A stretch of 39,187 nt of DNA from assembly GCA_029267415.1 (NCBI GenBank), contig JAJUIY010000002.1, forward strand, positions 1-39,187, given 5' to 3'. The notes under the pieces are model-generated. The model worked only from the letters and a program-made list of their open reading frames with translations, ran no database searches and had not been told where the DNA came from. Positions 1 to 8,451 of this stretch are shown here, piece by piece. The translations under genes and the position numbers were made by a program. The first letter of the stretch is position 1. Every line of letters begins with the position of its first letter. This DNA is from Alcaligenaceae bacterium. GTDB lineage: Bacteria; Pseudomonadota; Gammaproteobacteria; Burkholderiales; Burkholderiaceae_B.

Positions 1-99
1 ACGATTCCATACCGCGCCGTGCCCTTTTTGGTGCCCGCCATCAGCCACGGCGCCGCGCAGATGCAACGGGCACAGAAACAACAAAGCGAGAACCGCTGA
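1..99 (+). CDS. 3' end of an upstream CDS (truncated by the window), product unknown
   Basis: Frame 1 is open from base 1 (TIPYRAVPFLVPAISHGAAQMQRAQKQQSENR*), stop TGA 97-99, one nt before the ATG of the next gene. Confidence 0.5.
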   Translation, partial: TIPYRAVPFLVPAISHGAAQMQRAQKQQSENR

Positions 100-100
100 C

Positions 101-1780
101 ATGGGCAAAACGAAAGTCTGGCTGCAACATTACCCCAAAGATGTCCCTGCAGATATTACCGACCAGGCATCGGCGTATTCGTCACTGGTGCAAATGTTTG
201 AGGAATCATGCCGTCAGTATGCCGACCGCTTTGCCTACCAAAGCATGGGGGCCGCCATCACCTATGCCGAGTTGCATCATTACGTTGAGGCGTTGGCCGC
301 GTGGCTACAGCACAACGGCGTCAAAAAGGGTGATCGCGTCGCGATGATGATGCCCAACCTGATGCAATACCCCGTTGCGTTGTTTGCGGTATTGCGCGTG
401 GGCGCCATTGTTGTCAATATAAACCCGCTTTATACGCCGCACGAACTGGAGCACCAGCTGCGCGATTGCGGAGCAACCACCATTTTTATTGCAGAAAATT
501 TCGCCCACACCCTGCAAAAAGTGGTGGAACACACGGACATCAAACGCGTGGTTGTGACCGGCATTGGCGACATGCTGGGCGGCCTGAAGGGCCGGGTTAC
601 CAATTTTGTGGTACGCCACGTGAAGAAAATGGTGCCTGCGTGGACGCTGCCCAACCACATCCGCTTTAACGACGCCCTGACACAGGGTACGGGGTTAACC
701 ACCCTTCCCGTCGCCTTGACGCACGACGATATCGCCTTCCTTCAATACACCGGGGGTACCACTGGCGTCGCAAAAGGCGCCATTTTGACCCATGGCAACG
801 TTGTGGCCAATGTCTGCCAGGCGTGCGCTTGGCTCCAGCCGTACATCGACCTCAGCAAACCCGAGTGCATTGTGACCGCACTGCCGCTCTACCACATCTT
901 CGCCCTTACCGCGAACTGTCTGGTGTTTATGCGCATTGGTGCCAAAAACCTGCTTATCGTTAACGCGCGTGACATCCCTTCATTAGTGAAAGAGCTGGCC
1001 CGCAACCGTTTCACCGCCATCACCGGGGTCAATACCCTATTCAGCGCCCTGCTTAACCACCCCGATTTCAAGACGCTGGACTTCAGCAACCTGAAATTTG
1101 CACTGGGCGGCGGCATGGCGGTGCAACAGGCCGTATCCGAGCGCTGGTTGCGCACCACCGGTAAACCCATCGCCCAAGCCTACGGCCTGACCGAAACCTC
1201 ACCCGCGGCGACCATCAACCCACTGGACCAAACGGAATTTACCGGATCCATTGGTTTGCCGGTGCCCTCAACCGACATCGTCGTGCGCGACATCGCCGAC
1301 AACCGCCTGGCCGTTGGGGAAAGCGGCGAGCTTTGCATCAAAGGTCCACAGGTAACGCCCGGCTACTGGCAACGTCCCGAAGAAACCGCACTGGCCTTTG
1401 ACACTGAGGGCTACTTGCGAACCGGCGACATCGGCTATATGGACGCCCAAGGCTACTTCTACATCCTGGATCGCAAGAAAGACATGATTCTGGTGTCCGG
1501 CTTCAACGTGTACCCCAACGAGGTCGAAGCGGCCGCGGCGGAGCACCCGGACATCATCGAGGCGGCCGCCATCGGCGTGCCCGATGCCCGCTCGGGCGAG
1601 GTCGTAAAGCTTTTTGTGATTGCGCGACGGCCGGACCTTACCGCTGAAGAGGTGATTGCCCACTGTCGCGGGTTGCTAAGTGGTTATAAGGTGCCCAAAC
1701 ACGTGGAGTTTCGCGACACGCTGCCCCGCACCAATGTGGGGAAAATACTGCGCCGGCAATTGAAGGAAGAAGCCAGCTAG
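101..1780 (+). CDS. fadD: Long-chain fatty acid--CoA ligase (AMP-binding family)
   Basis: 559 aa; AMP-binding signature YTGGTTGVAKGAILTH; YGLTETSP; GYLRTGDIGYMD; C-terminal PRTNVGKILRRQLK. Confidence 0.88.
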   Translation: MGKTKVWLQHYPKDVPADITDQASAYSSLVQMFEESCRQYADRFAYQSMGAAITYAELHHYVEALAAWLQHNGVKKGDRVAMMMPNLMQYPVALFAVLRVGAIVVNINPLYTPHELEHQLRDCGATTIFIAENFAHTLQKVVEHTDIKRVVVTGIGDMLGGLKGRVTNFVVRHVKKMVPAWTLPNHIRFNDALTQGTGLTTLPVALTHDDIAFLQYTGGTTGVAKGAILTHGNVVANVCQACAWLQPYIDLSKPECIVTALPLYHIFALTANCLVFMRIGAKNLLIVNARDIPSLVKELARNRFTAITGVNTLFSALLNHPDFKTLDFSNLKFALGGGMAVQQAVSERWLRTTGKPIAQAYGLTETSPAATINPLDQTEFTGSIGLPVPSTDIVVRDIADNRLAVGESGELCIKGPQVTPGYWQRPEETALAFDTEGYLRTGDIGYMDAQGYFYILDRKKDMILVSGFNVYPNEVEAAAAEHPDIIEAAAIGVPDARSGEVVKLFVIARRPDLTAEEVIAHCRGLLSGYKVPKHVEFRDTLPRTNVGKILRRQLKEEAS

Positions 1781-1884
1781 ATAAAGCTGGCCAGTCAAGT
1801 AAATCTTGTCGGTCAAGGGAACCGAGACAATAAAATAAACCCAGACGGCGATGTAAGGCCCGTGACTAAGGTTTTCGACGAACA

Positions 1885-1918
1885 AAAAGCCGGGTCTACC
1901 TAAGCAGACCCGGCTTTT
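1885..1918. terminator. Bidirectional intrinsic terminator between convergent fadD and rpsQ
   Basis: AAAAGCCGGGTCT (1885-1897) - ACCTAAGC - AGACCCGGCTTTT (1906-1918); perfect arms with A/T flanks on both sides. Confidence 0.85.
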
Positions 1919-2036
1919 CAGCGCTGTGCCATCCGTCAAGGTGCACGCCCCTTGGTTTAGGCCTTAGCACATGATCAGCAATGCCCTGACGGACGTAATC
2001 GCGGGGATCACGCGCCGTCAGCGCAGTTGCAACACA

Positions 2037-2327
2037 TCAGATGATGCGTGCAGCCTCGACCAGACGCACCGCCGTCCACGCTTTGTGGCGGCTGATGGGA
2101 CGACCTTCCGCGATTTCCACGATGTCGCCTTCGTTGTACTGATTGCTTTCGTCATGCACTTTGTACTTGGCAGAGCGCATGATGAACTTGCCAAACACGG
2201 GGTGCTTGACGCGGCGATCAACACGTACAACGATCGTCTTGTCCATTTTGTTGCTGACGACCGTACCAATCAGCGTGCGTTGACGCTTGACGGGCTCGGC
2301 AGCCTGAGTTGTGTTTTCTTCACTCAT
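2037..2327 (-). CDS. rpsQ: 30S ribosomal protein S17
   Basis: [32 protein letters not shown]; gene order after rpmC. Confidence 0.97.
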   Translation of the reverse strand: MSEENTTQAAEPVKRQRTLIGTVVSNKMDKTIVVRVDRRVKHPVFGKFIMRSAKYKVHDESNQYNEGDIVEIAEGRPISRHKAWTAVRLVEAARII

Positions 2328-2328
2328 A

Positions 2329-2520
2329 TTACTGTCCTGCCTTCTCGGTCATGATGGTCCGCACGCGCGCGATGGAGCGGCGTACCTGACGCATCTGACT
2401 GGTGTTGGAAAGCTGCTGGGTGGCACTCTGCATACGCAGGTTGAACTGTGCCTTCAGCAGGCTCTCGAGCTCGGTCTGGAGCTCGGCGGTGGTTTTGCTA
2501 CGCAATTCGCTGGCTTTCAT
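2329..2520 (-). CDS. rpmC: 50S ribosomal protein L29
   Basis: [31 protein letters not shown]; 63 aa; S10 cluster order. Confidence 0.97.
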   Translation of the reverse strand: MKASELRSKTTAELQTELESLLKAQFNLRMQSATQQLSNTSQMRQVRRSIARVRTIMTEKAGQ

Positions 2521-2531
2521 TTAAGAACTCC

Positions 2532-2945
2532 TTAACCAAGCTGACGCGACACGAAGGTCGTGGAGACGGGCAGCTTGGCAGCGGCCAGACGAAATGCTTC
2601 ACGGGCCATCTCTTCGCTGACGCCCTCCATTTCGTAAAGCATTTTGCCGGGCTGGATTTCGGCTACCCAGAACTCCGGGCTACCTTTACCGCTACCCATA
2701 CGTACTTCCAAAGGCTTCTTGGAAATTGGCTTATCCGGGAAGATGCGGATCCAGATGCGCCCGCCACGACGAATGTGACGGTTGATGGCACGACGCGCCG
2801 CTTCGATCTGGCGTGCGGTGATCCGGCCACGGCCGGTGGCTTTCAGGCCGAACTCGCCGAAAGACACCTGGGTGCCGCGCGTCGCCAGGCCGGTGTTGCG
2901 GCCTTTATGCTCTTTACGGTATTTTCTGCGTGAAGGTTGCAGCAT
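2532..2945 (-). CDS. rplP: 50S ribosomal protein L16
   Basis: [17 protein letters not shown]...[20 protein letters not shown]. Confidence 0.98.
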   Translation of the reverse strand: MLQPSRRKYRKEHKGRNTGLATRGTQVSFGEFGLKATGRGRITARQIEAARRAINRHIRRGGRIWIRIFPDKPISKKPLEVRMGSGKGSPEFWVAEIQPGKMLYEMEGVSEEMAREAFRLAAAKLPVSTTFVSRQLG

Positions 2946-2947
2946 GA

Positions 2948-3724
2948 TTATTCTCCTTCAGGTGCCGGGGCGGCTTCGGCCCTGCGAGCACCACGACCAC
3001 GTCCGGGACGACGGCCTTCCGGGCGATCGCCACGGGGACGACGCGAACGACGCTCTTCGTCACGGGGCAATGCGGCCTCGGGCGGCATTTCGCCGTTGGG
3101 CAGCATATCGCCTTTGTAAACCCAGACTTTGATGCCGATGATTCCATAGGTGGTGTGCGCTTCGGCCGTGCCATAGTCGATATTGGCACGCAAGGTGTGC
3201 AAAGGCACACGCCCTTCACGGTACCACTCGGAACGCGCGATCTCGATACCGTTCAGACGGCCCGAGCTCATGATCTTGATGCCCTGGGCACCAAGGCGCA
3301 TGGCGTTCTGCATCGCACGCTTCATGGCGCGACGGAACATGATGCGCTTTTCGAGCTGTTGCGCGATGGAGTCGGCAATCAGCTGTGCATCGGTTTCCGG
3401 ACGGCGGATTTCTTCGATATTGACGTGTACGGGTACGCCAAGCAGACGCTGAAGGTCGCCTTTAAGGGCTTCGATGTCTTCGCCGCGCTTGCCGATCACC
3501 ACGCCCGGACGTGCCGAATAAATGGTGATACGAGCATTCTTGGCGGGACGCTCGATAACGACGCGGCCAACGGACGCGTTTTTCAGTTTCTTTTTCAGGT
3601 ATTCGCGTACCTGGATATCTTCGCGCAGCATGCCGGGGAATGCTTTCTTGTCGGCGTACCAGCGTGAAGACCAGTTACGGTTTACCGAAAGGCGGAACCC
3701 AATCGGGTGAATTTTCTGTCCCAT
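2948..3724 (-). CDS. rpsC: 30S ribosomal protein S3, with Arg/Pro-rich C-terminal tail
   Basis: [26 protein letters not shown] domain [13 protein letters not shown]. Confidence 0.98.
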   Translation of the reverse strand: MGQKIHPIGFRLSVNRNWSSRWYADKKAFPGMLREDIQVREYLKKKLKNASVGRVVIERPAKNARITIYSARPGVVIGKRGEDIEALKGDLQRLLGVPVHVNIEEIRRPETDAQLIADSIAQQLEKRIMFRRAMKRAMQNAMRLGAQGIKIMSSGRLNGIEIARSEWYREGRVPLHTLRANIDYGTAEAHTTYGIIGIKVWVYKGDMLPNGEMPPEAALPRDEERRSRRPRGDRPEGRRPGRGRGARRAEAAPAPEGE

Positions 3725-3733
3725 TGTTGCTCC

Positions 3734-4066
3734 TTAGGCGCCGACTTTAACCACAATGTGGCAAGTCTGCTTTTCAATACGGGCACCGCGACCTTTGGCG
3801 CGAGCGCGGAACCGCTTCATCGACTGGCCCTTATCTACATAGATAGTGGTGACTTTCAGTTCGTCGATGTCAGCGCCGTCGTTATGCTCGGCATTGGCAA
3901 TAGCGGATTCGAGAGCCTTCTTGATAATGCCCGCGGCTTTCTTCGGGGTGAACGTCAGGATGTTCAGAGCCTGCTCGACGGATTTGCCACGGATCAGATC
4001 CGCAACCAAACGCGCCTTCTGGGCTGAAATCGGGACGCCACGAATAATAGCTTGTGTTTCCATCAC
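3734..4066 (-). CDS. rplV: 50S ribosomal protein L22
   Basis: [27 protein letters not shown]...[16 protein letters not shown]. Confidence 0.98.
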   Translation of the reverse strand: MMETQAIIRGVPISAQKARLVADLIRGKSVEQALNILTFTPKKAAGIIKKALESAIANAEHNDGADIDELKVTTIYVDKGQSMKRFRARAKGRGARIEKQTCHIVVKVGA

Positions 4067-4342
4067 TTATCTCCGGGACTTCTTGTCCGCGACGTGGCCC
4101 CGGAACGTACGGGTAAGCGCGAACTCGCCAAGCTTGTGACCAACCATGTTTTCCGTGATGTAAACGGGAACATGCTGCCGGCCATTATGCACAGCTATCG
4201 TCAGCCCGATGAATTCGGGCAGGATGGTAGAACGGCGCGACCAGGTACGGATGGGCCGTTTGTCTTTGCCTTCGAGAGCCGCGTCAACCTTCCGCAGAAG
4301 GTGATCGTCAACGAATGGACCTTTTTTAATAGAACGTGCCAT
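4067..4342 (-). CDS. rpsS: 30S ribosomal protein S19
   Basis: [19 protein letters not shown]...[23 protein letters not shown]. Confidence 0.98.
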   Translation of the reverse strand: MARSIKKGPFVDDHLLRKVDAALEGKDKRPIRTWSRRSTILPEFIGLTIAVHNGRQHVPVYITENMVGHKLGEFALTRTFRGHVADKKSRR

Positions 4343-4354
4343 ATGTATCGCCCT

Positions 4355-5182
4355 TTACTTGCGCTTGCGACGCGAGACAATCATGTTGTCTGTGCGCTTG
4401 TTTCGACGGGTGCGGTAGCCTTTGGTTGGCGTGCCCCACGGACTGACCGGCTCGCGGCCTTCGCCAGTTTTACCTTCACCACCACCGTGCGGGTGATCGA
4501 TCGGGTTCATGGCAACACCACGCACGCTGGGGCGGATACCGCGCCAACGGGTTGCGCCGGCCTTGCCGATTTGGCGCAAGCTGTTTTCTTCGTTACCGAC
4601 TTCGCCAATGGTGGCGCGGCAGTCGATGTGTACGCGACGGACTTCGCCCGAACGCAGACGTACTTGTGCGTACGTACCTTCGCGAGCCAGAAGAACCGCC
4701 GAAGCACCTGCCGACCGTGCCAGCTGACCACCTTTGCCGGGCATCATTTCGATGCAGTGGATGGTGGCACCCACCGGAATGTTGCGGATGGGCAGTGCAT
4801 TACCGGCACGGATGGGGGCATCCTGGCCGGACATGATGGTAGCGCCAACTTGCAGGCCACGAGGAGCCAGGATGTAGCGACGCTCGCCATCGGCGTAGCA
4901 CACCAGCGCAATGTGCGCCGTGCGGTTGGGATCGTATTCCAGCCGCTCTACTTTGGCGGGAATACCATCTTTATTGCGACGGAAGTCAATAATACGGTAG
5001 TGCTGCTTGTGACCGCCACCACGATGACGAACGGTGATGTGACCGTTGTGGTTGCGACCCGCAGTACGCGATTTCTTTTCGATAAGCCCGGCATACGGTG
5101 CCCCCTTGTGCAACTGGGGGTGTACGACCTTGATCATGCCGCGGCGACCGGGCGAGGTTGGTTTGACCTTAACGAGTGCCAT
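4355..5182 (-). CDS. rplB: 50S ribosomal protein L2
   Basis: [14 protein letters not shown]...[38 protein letters not shown]. Confidence 0.98.
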   Translation of the reverse strand: MALVKVKPTSPGRRGMIKVVHPQLHKGAPYAGLIEKKSRTAGRNHNGHITVRHRGGGHKQHYRIIDFRRNKDGIPAKVERLEYDPNRTAHIALVCYADGERRYILAPRGLQVGATIMSGQDAPIRAGNALPIRNIPVGATIHCIEMMPGKGGQLARSAGASAVLLAREGTYAQVRLRSGEVRRVHIDCRATIGEVGNEENSLRQIGKAGATRWRGIRPSVRGVAMNPIDHPHGGGEGKTGEGREPVSPWGTPTKGYRTRRNKRTDNMIVSRRKRK

Positions 5183-5479
5183 TTAAATCACCTCTGAGAA
5201 GTCGATTTCCTGACCGGGCTTGAGCGACACATACGCTTTGCGCTCGCCACGGCGACGACCTGTGAAACGGCCAAATCGTTTTACCTTGCCCTTCTGGTTG
5301 AGAACCTGCACGGACTCGACTTCGACCTTGAACAGGTGTTCGACGGCAGCCTTGATCTCGGGCTTGGTCGCATCGGGTGCGACACGGAAAGCGATTTGCT
5401 GATTTTTTTCGGCAACAAGCGTGGCCTTTTCGGTCACGATGGGTGCCAGAATAACTTGCATCAAGCGTTCGACGTTCAT
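5183..5479 (-). CDS. rplW: 50S ribosomal protein L23
   Basis: [46 protein letters not shown]; 4-nt overlap with rplD. Confidence 0.97.
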   Translation of the reverse strand: MNVERLMQVILAPIVTEKATLVAEKNQQIAFRVAPDATKPEIKAAVEHLFKVEVESVQVLNQKGKVKRFGRFTGRRRGERKAYVSLKPGQEIDFSEVI

Positions 5480-6096
5480 CCCAACACCTCTTCGAGCTGA
5501 GCGATAGCCGGGCGGGTGATCAACACTTTTTTGTAGTGGATCAGCGACAGCGGATCAGCATAGCGAGGTTCGACCACAGAGACGTGAGCCAGGTTACGCG
5601 TAGCCAGATAGACGTTTTCGTCCAGCGTATCGGTAATGATCAACACCGAGTCCAGACCCATATCCTTGAGCTTCTGTGCGGCCAGGCGCGTTTTGGGAGC
5701 GTCAAGAGAGAAGGATTCGACTACGGCGATACGGTCCTCGCGGGCCAACTGGGAAAGAATCGAGCGCAGACCGGCGCGATACATTTTCTTGTTGACCTTG
5801 TGGGTGAAGTTTTCGTCGGGCGTATTCGGGAAGGTACGACCACCGCCACGCCACAGGGGCGACGATGCAGCACCAGCACGCGCACGACCAGTACCTTTTT
5901 GGCGCCAGGGCTTCTTTTTGCTGAATGCGACTTGCGAGCGGTCTTTTTGGGCACGCGTGGCCTGACGGGCATTTGCCTGATAGGCAACCACAACCTGGTG
6001 CACCAGTGCTTCGTTGAATTCGCGGCCAAAAACCGTGGCCGGGGCAGCAACCGTTGCGGAGGACTGGCCCTTGTCATCCAGGAGCTTGAGTTCCAT
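5476..6096 (-). CDS. rplD: 50S ribosomal protein L4
   Basis: [56 protein letters not shown]. Confidence 0.97.
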   Translation of the reverse strand: MELKLLDDKGQSSATVAAPATVFGREFNEALVHQVVVAYQANARQATRAQKDRSQVAFSKKKPWRQKGTGRARAGAASSPLWRGGGRTFPNTPDENFTHKVNKKMYRAGLRSILSQLAREDRIAVVESFSLDAPKTRLAAQKLKDMGLDSVLIITDTLDENVYLATRNLAHVSVVEPRYADPLSLIHYKKVLITRPAIAQLEEVLG

Positions 6097-6098
6097 GG

Positions 6099-6782
6099 TT
6101 AGGCTCCTTTATACAATTTGAGCGAACGTCGAACAACAATATTGCCGTTTTTGTGACCGGGCACAGCGCCTTTAACAAGCAGCAGGCCGCGTTCAGCATC
6201 AACACGGACAATATCGAGGTTTTGGACGGTACGCGTTACAGCACCCATGTGACCCGCCATTTTCTTGCCGGGAAATACACGACCGGGGTCTTGAGCCATA
6301 CCCGTGGAGCCGGGTACACGGTGCGACACCGAGTTACCGTGACTTTGGTTCTGACCCGAGAAACCGTGACGTTTGATGGTACCGGCATAGCCTTTACCAA
6401 TGGTGGTACCGGTAACGTCTACTTGTTGACCCGCTTCGAAGATAGCGTCCACGGTGAGTTCGTCGCCGGGGTTGTATTCGGCGGCAACAGTGGGATCGAG
6501 GCGGAATTCTTTGAGGGTGCTGCCGGCTTCGGCGCCGGCTTTGGCATAGTGACCTGCCAAAGGTTTGGTGACGCGCGACGGACGGCGTTTGCCGTAAGCG
6601 ACTTGAATAGCCGCATAGCCATCTACTTCTGGTGACTTGACTTGGACCACGCGATTATTGGACACATCCAGCACGGTTACAGGGATGGAATCGCCATCTT
6701 CTGTAAAAATGCGGGTCATGCCAACTTTGCGCCCCACAAGCCCCAACCGCCAAGCGGCTGGCACAGGCGTCGAGTTCGACAT
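6099..6782 (-). CDS. rplC: 50S ribosomal protein L3
   Basis: [28 protein letters not shown]...[44 protein letters not shown] at 6782 preferred over the ORF-track start (6794) because GGAGA lies just upstream. Confidence 0.96.
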   Translation of the reverse strand: MSNSTPVPAAWRLGLVGRKVGMTRIFTEDGDSIPVTVLDVSNNRVVQVKSPEVDGYAAIQVAYGKRRPSRVTKPLAGHYAKAGAEAGSTLKEFRLDPTVAAEYNPGDELTVDAIFEAGQQVDVTGTTIGKGYAGTIKRHGFSGQNQSHGNSVSHRVPGSTGMAQDPGRVFPGKKMAGHMGAVTRTVQNLDIVRVDAERGLLLVKGAVPGHKNGNIVVRRSLKLYKGA

Positions 6783-6795
6783 CGTTTTCTCCATT

Positions 6796-6815
6796 CCCGA
6801 CTACGATTGGTCGGG
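6796..6815 (-). promoter_or_regulatory. Stem-loop in the rplC 5' leader, directly upstream of its Shine-Dalgarno
   Basis: CCCGAC - 8 nt - GTCGGG, a few nt from GGAGA and the rplC ATG. Confidence 0.45.
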
Positions 6816-6850
6816 GCTAATTACATGTGCGATTAGGCACACACCAAAAT

Positions 6851-6878
6851 GCTTTAGCCACGGGTTTTTTGGCTAAGC
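6851..6878 (-). promoter_or_regulatory. 5'-terminal stem-loop of the predicted rplC transcript
   Basis: Plus strand GCTTTAGCCA CGGGTTTTT TGGCTAAGC: 9-bp stem with one bulged base, at about the predicted transcription start. Confidence 0.4.
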
Positions 6879-6883
6879 TAAGC

Positions 6884-6913
6884 AATATAACATAAGCGGG
6901 GCAAACGCTGCAA
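6884..6913 (-). promoter_or_regulatory. Predicted sigma70 promoter for the rplC-rpsQ operon
   Basis: Minus strand TTGCAG (6913-6908) - 18 nt - TATATT (6889-6884), about 100 nt upstream of rplC. Confidence 0.5.
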
Positions 6914-7001
6914 TACTGTCAGGCACTTAATTGAATGCCCGCAGGCAACGCCCTCCGCCAGCATTCCCGTATGTGTTAAACAAGGGTGCTTCAGGTGTCA
7001 A

Positions 7002-7022
7002 AAATGCGCGTAACGCGCATTT
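7002..7022. repeat. Perfect 21-bp palindrome in the rplC/guaD divergent intergenic region, candidate operator
   Basis: AAATGCGCGT-A-ACGCGCATTT: 10-bp perfect arms around one central base, ~75 bp upstream of the likely guaD start. Confidence 0.6.
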
Positions 7023-7095
7023 GCCGGCACAACCCGCTGCCCCGCGTGCATCGGCAACAAACACTGTCCGTACCCATTTTCGTAAAAGGTGCCTC

Positions 7096-8451
7096 GTGCT
7101 AAACACGAATCCCAATCAAGTGGCCCTGCGTGGTCCGGCGCTGACGTTTAAAGACAACCCGTTCCTGGTTGGCGACGACGCCGCCATGCATTACGAACCG
7201 GATGCACTGGTGCTGGTGCAGGACGGCACTGTGCGGGAATTTGGCGACTACACCGCGCTACGGGACACCATCAGCCCGGAAACACCGGTTACGCACTACC
7301 CAGATTCGCTCATCCTGCCCGGTTTTATTGATGCGCACGTGCATTACCCGCAGCTGCAGGTAATGGGGTCGTTCGGTACGCGCCTGATCGATTGGCTGAA
7401 CACCTATACCTTTGTGGCCGAACAGCAGTTTTCCGACGAAGCATACGCTGAAAAGGTGGCCGAAATATTTCTGCACGAGACCTTACGGTCCGGCACAACG
7501 ACCGCGGCCGTCTACTGTACGGTACACCCCCAGTCGGTCAACGGTTTTTTCCGGGCGGCCGAAAAAACCGGCCAGCGCATGATTGCCGGAAAAGTCTTGA
7601 TGGACCGACACGCGCCCGAGGCACTGACGGATACCGCCCAAAGTGCTTATGACGACTCCAAGGCACTTATTAACGATTGGCACAACCGCGGGCGGCTTAT
7701 GTATGCCATCACCCCGCGCTTTGCGCCAACCAGTACACCGGAACAGCTGGAAGCGGCGGCCACCCTATGGCGTGAACACCCCGACACCTACATGCAAACC
7801 CATACCTCGGAAACGGTGGAAGAGGTGGCGTGGGTTAAAAAAATATTCCCGCAACACCGCAACTATGTCGATGTGTACGCGCAGTACGGCTTAACCGGTC
7901 CACGTGCCATTTTTGGGCATGCCATCCATTTAAGCGACGCCGAATGGCAGCAACTGGCCGATTCGGATTCGTCCATCATTCACTGCCCAACGTCCAATAC
8001 CTTTCTGGGCAGCGGCTTTTTTGACGCGGTGCGCGCCACGGGTGCCGGCTCCGCCCAAGGGCCCGTTCGCACCGGCCTGGCGACGGATGTGGGCGGCGGC
8101 ACCAGCCTGTCGATGCTTAAAACGATGGGTGAAGCGTACAAGGTAGGGCAGTTTGCCGGGCATGCCTTGTCTGCCCCAAAGGCCTTCTGGATGGCGACGG
8201 CAGGCTCGGCACGTGCGCTGCACCTGGACGACCGCATCGGTACTATCCGCGTAGGTGCCGAGGCCGACCTGCTGGTACTGAACCTTCGCTCCACACCTCT
8301 AATCGACTTCCGGATGCAATACTGCAACAGCCTGGCCGAAGCCCTGTTCATCCAAATGACCCTTGCCGACGAGCGCGCCACCCGTGCGGTCTATATTGGT
8401 GGGCAGCTTAAGTACCACGACGCGCGACAAAGCGCCGCACATACTCGTTGA
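7096..8451 (+). CDS. guaD: Guanine deaminase
   Basis: Amidohydrolase PGFIDAHVHYPQLQVMGSFGTRLIDWLNTYTFVAEQ; QTHTSE; HCPTSNTFLGSGFF. GTG at 7096 preceded by AAAAGG chosen over the ORF-track start 6931. Confidence 0.85.
   Translation: MLNTNPNQVALRGPALTFKDNPFLVGDDAAMHYEPDALVLVQDGTVREFGDYTALRDTISPETPVTHYPDSLILPGFIDAHVHYPQLQVMGSFGTRLIDWLNTYTFVAEQQFSDEAYAEKVAEIFLHETLRSGTTTAAVYCTVHPQSVNGFFRAAEKTGQRMIAGKVLMDRHAPEALTDTAQSAYDDSKALINDWHNRGRLMYAITPRFAPTSTPEQLEAAATLWREHPDTYMQTHTSETVEEVAWVKKIFPQHRNYVDVYAQYGLTGPRAIFGHAIHLSDAEWQQLADSDSSIIHCPTSNTFLGSGFFDAVRATGAGSAQGPVRTGLATDVGGGTSLSMLKTMGEAYKVGQFAGHALSAPKAFWMATAGSARALHLDDRIGTIRVGAEADLLVLNLRSTPLIDFRMQYCNSLAEALFIQMTLADERATRAVYIGGQLKYHDARQSAAHTR

Noticed and set aside
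2948-3100. Arg/Pro-rich C-terminal tail of S3 as an unusual extension
   Set aside because: I believe basic tails of this sort occur in other betaproteobacterial S3 proteins; not notable without an alignment.
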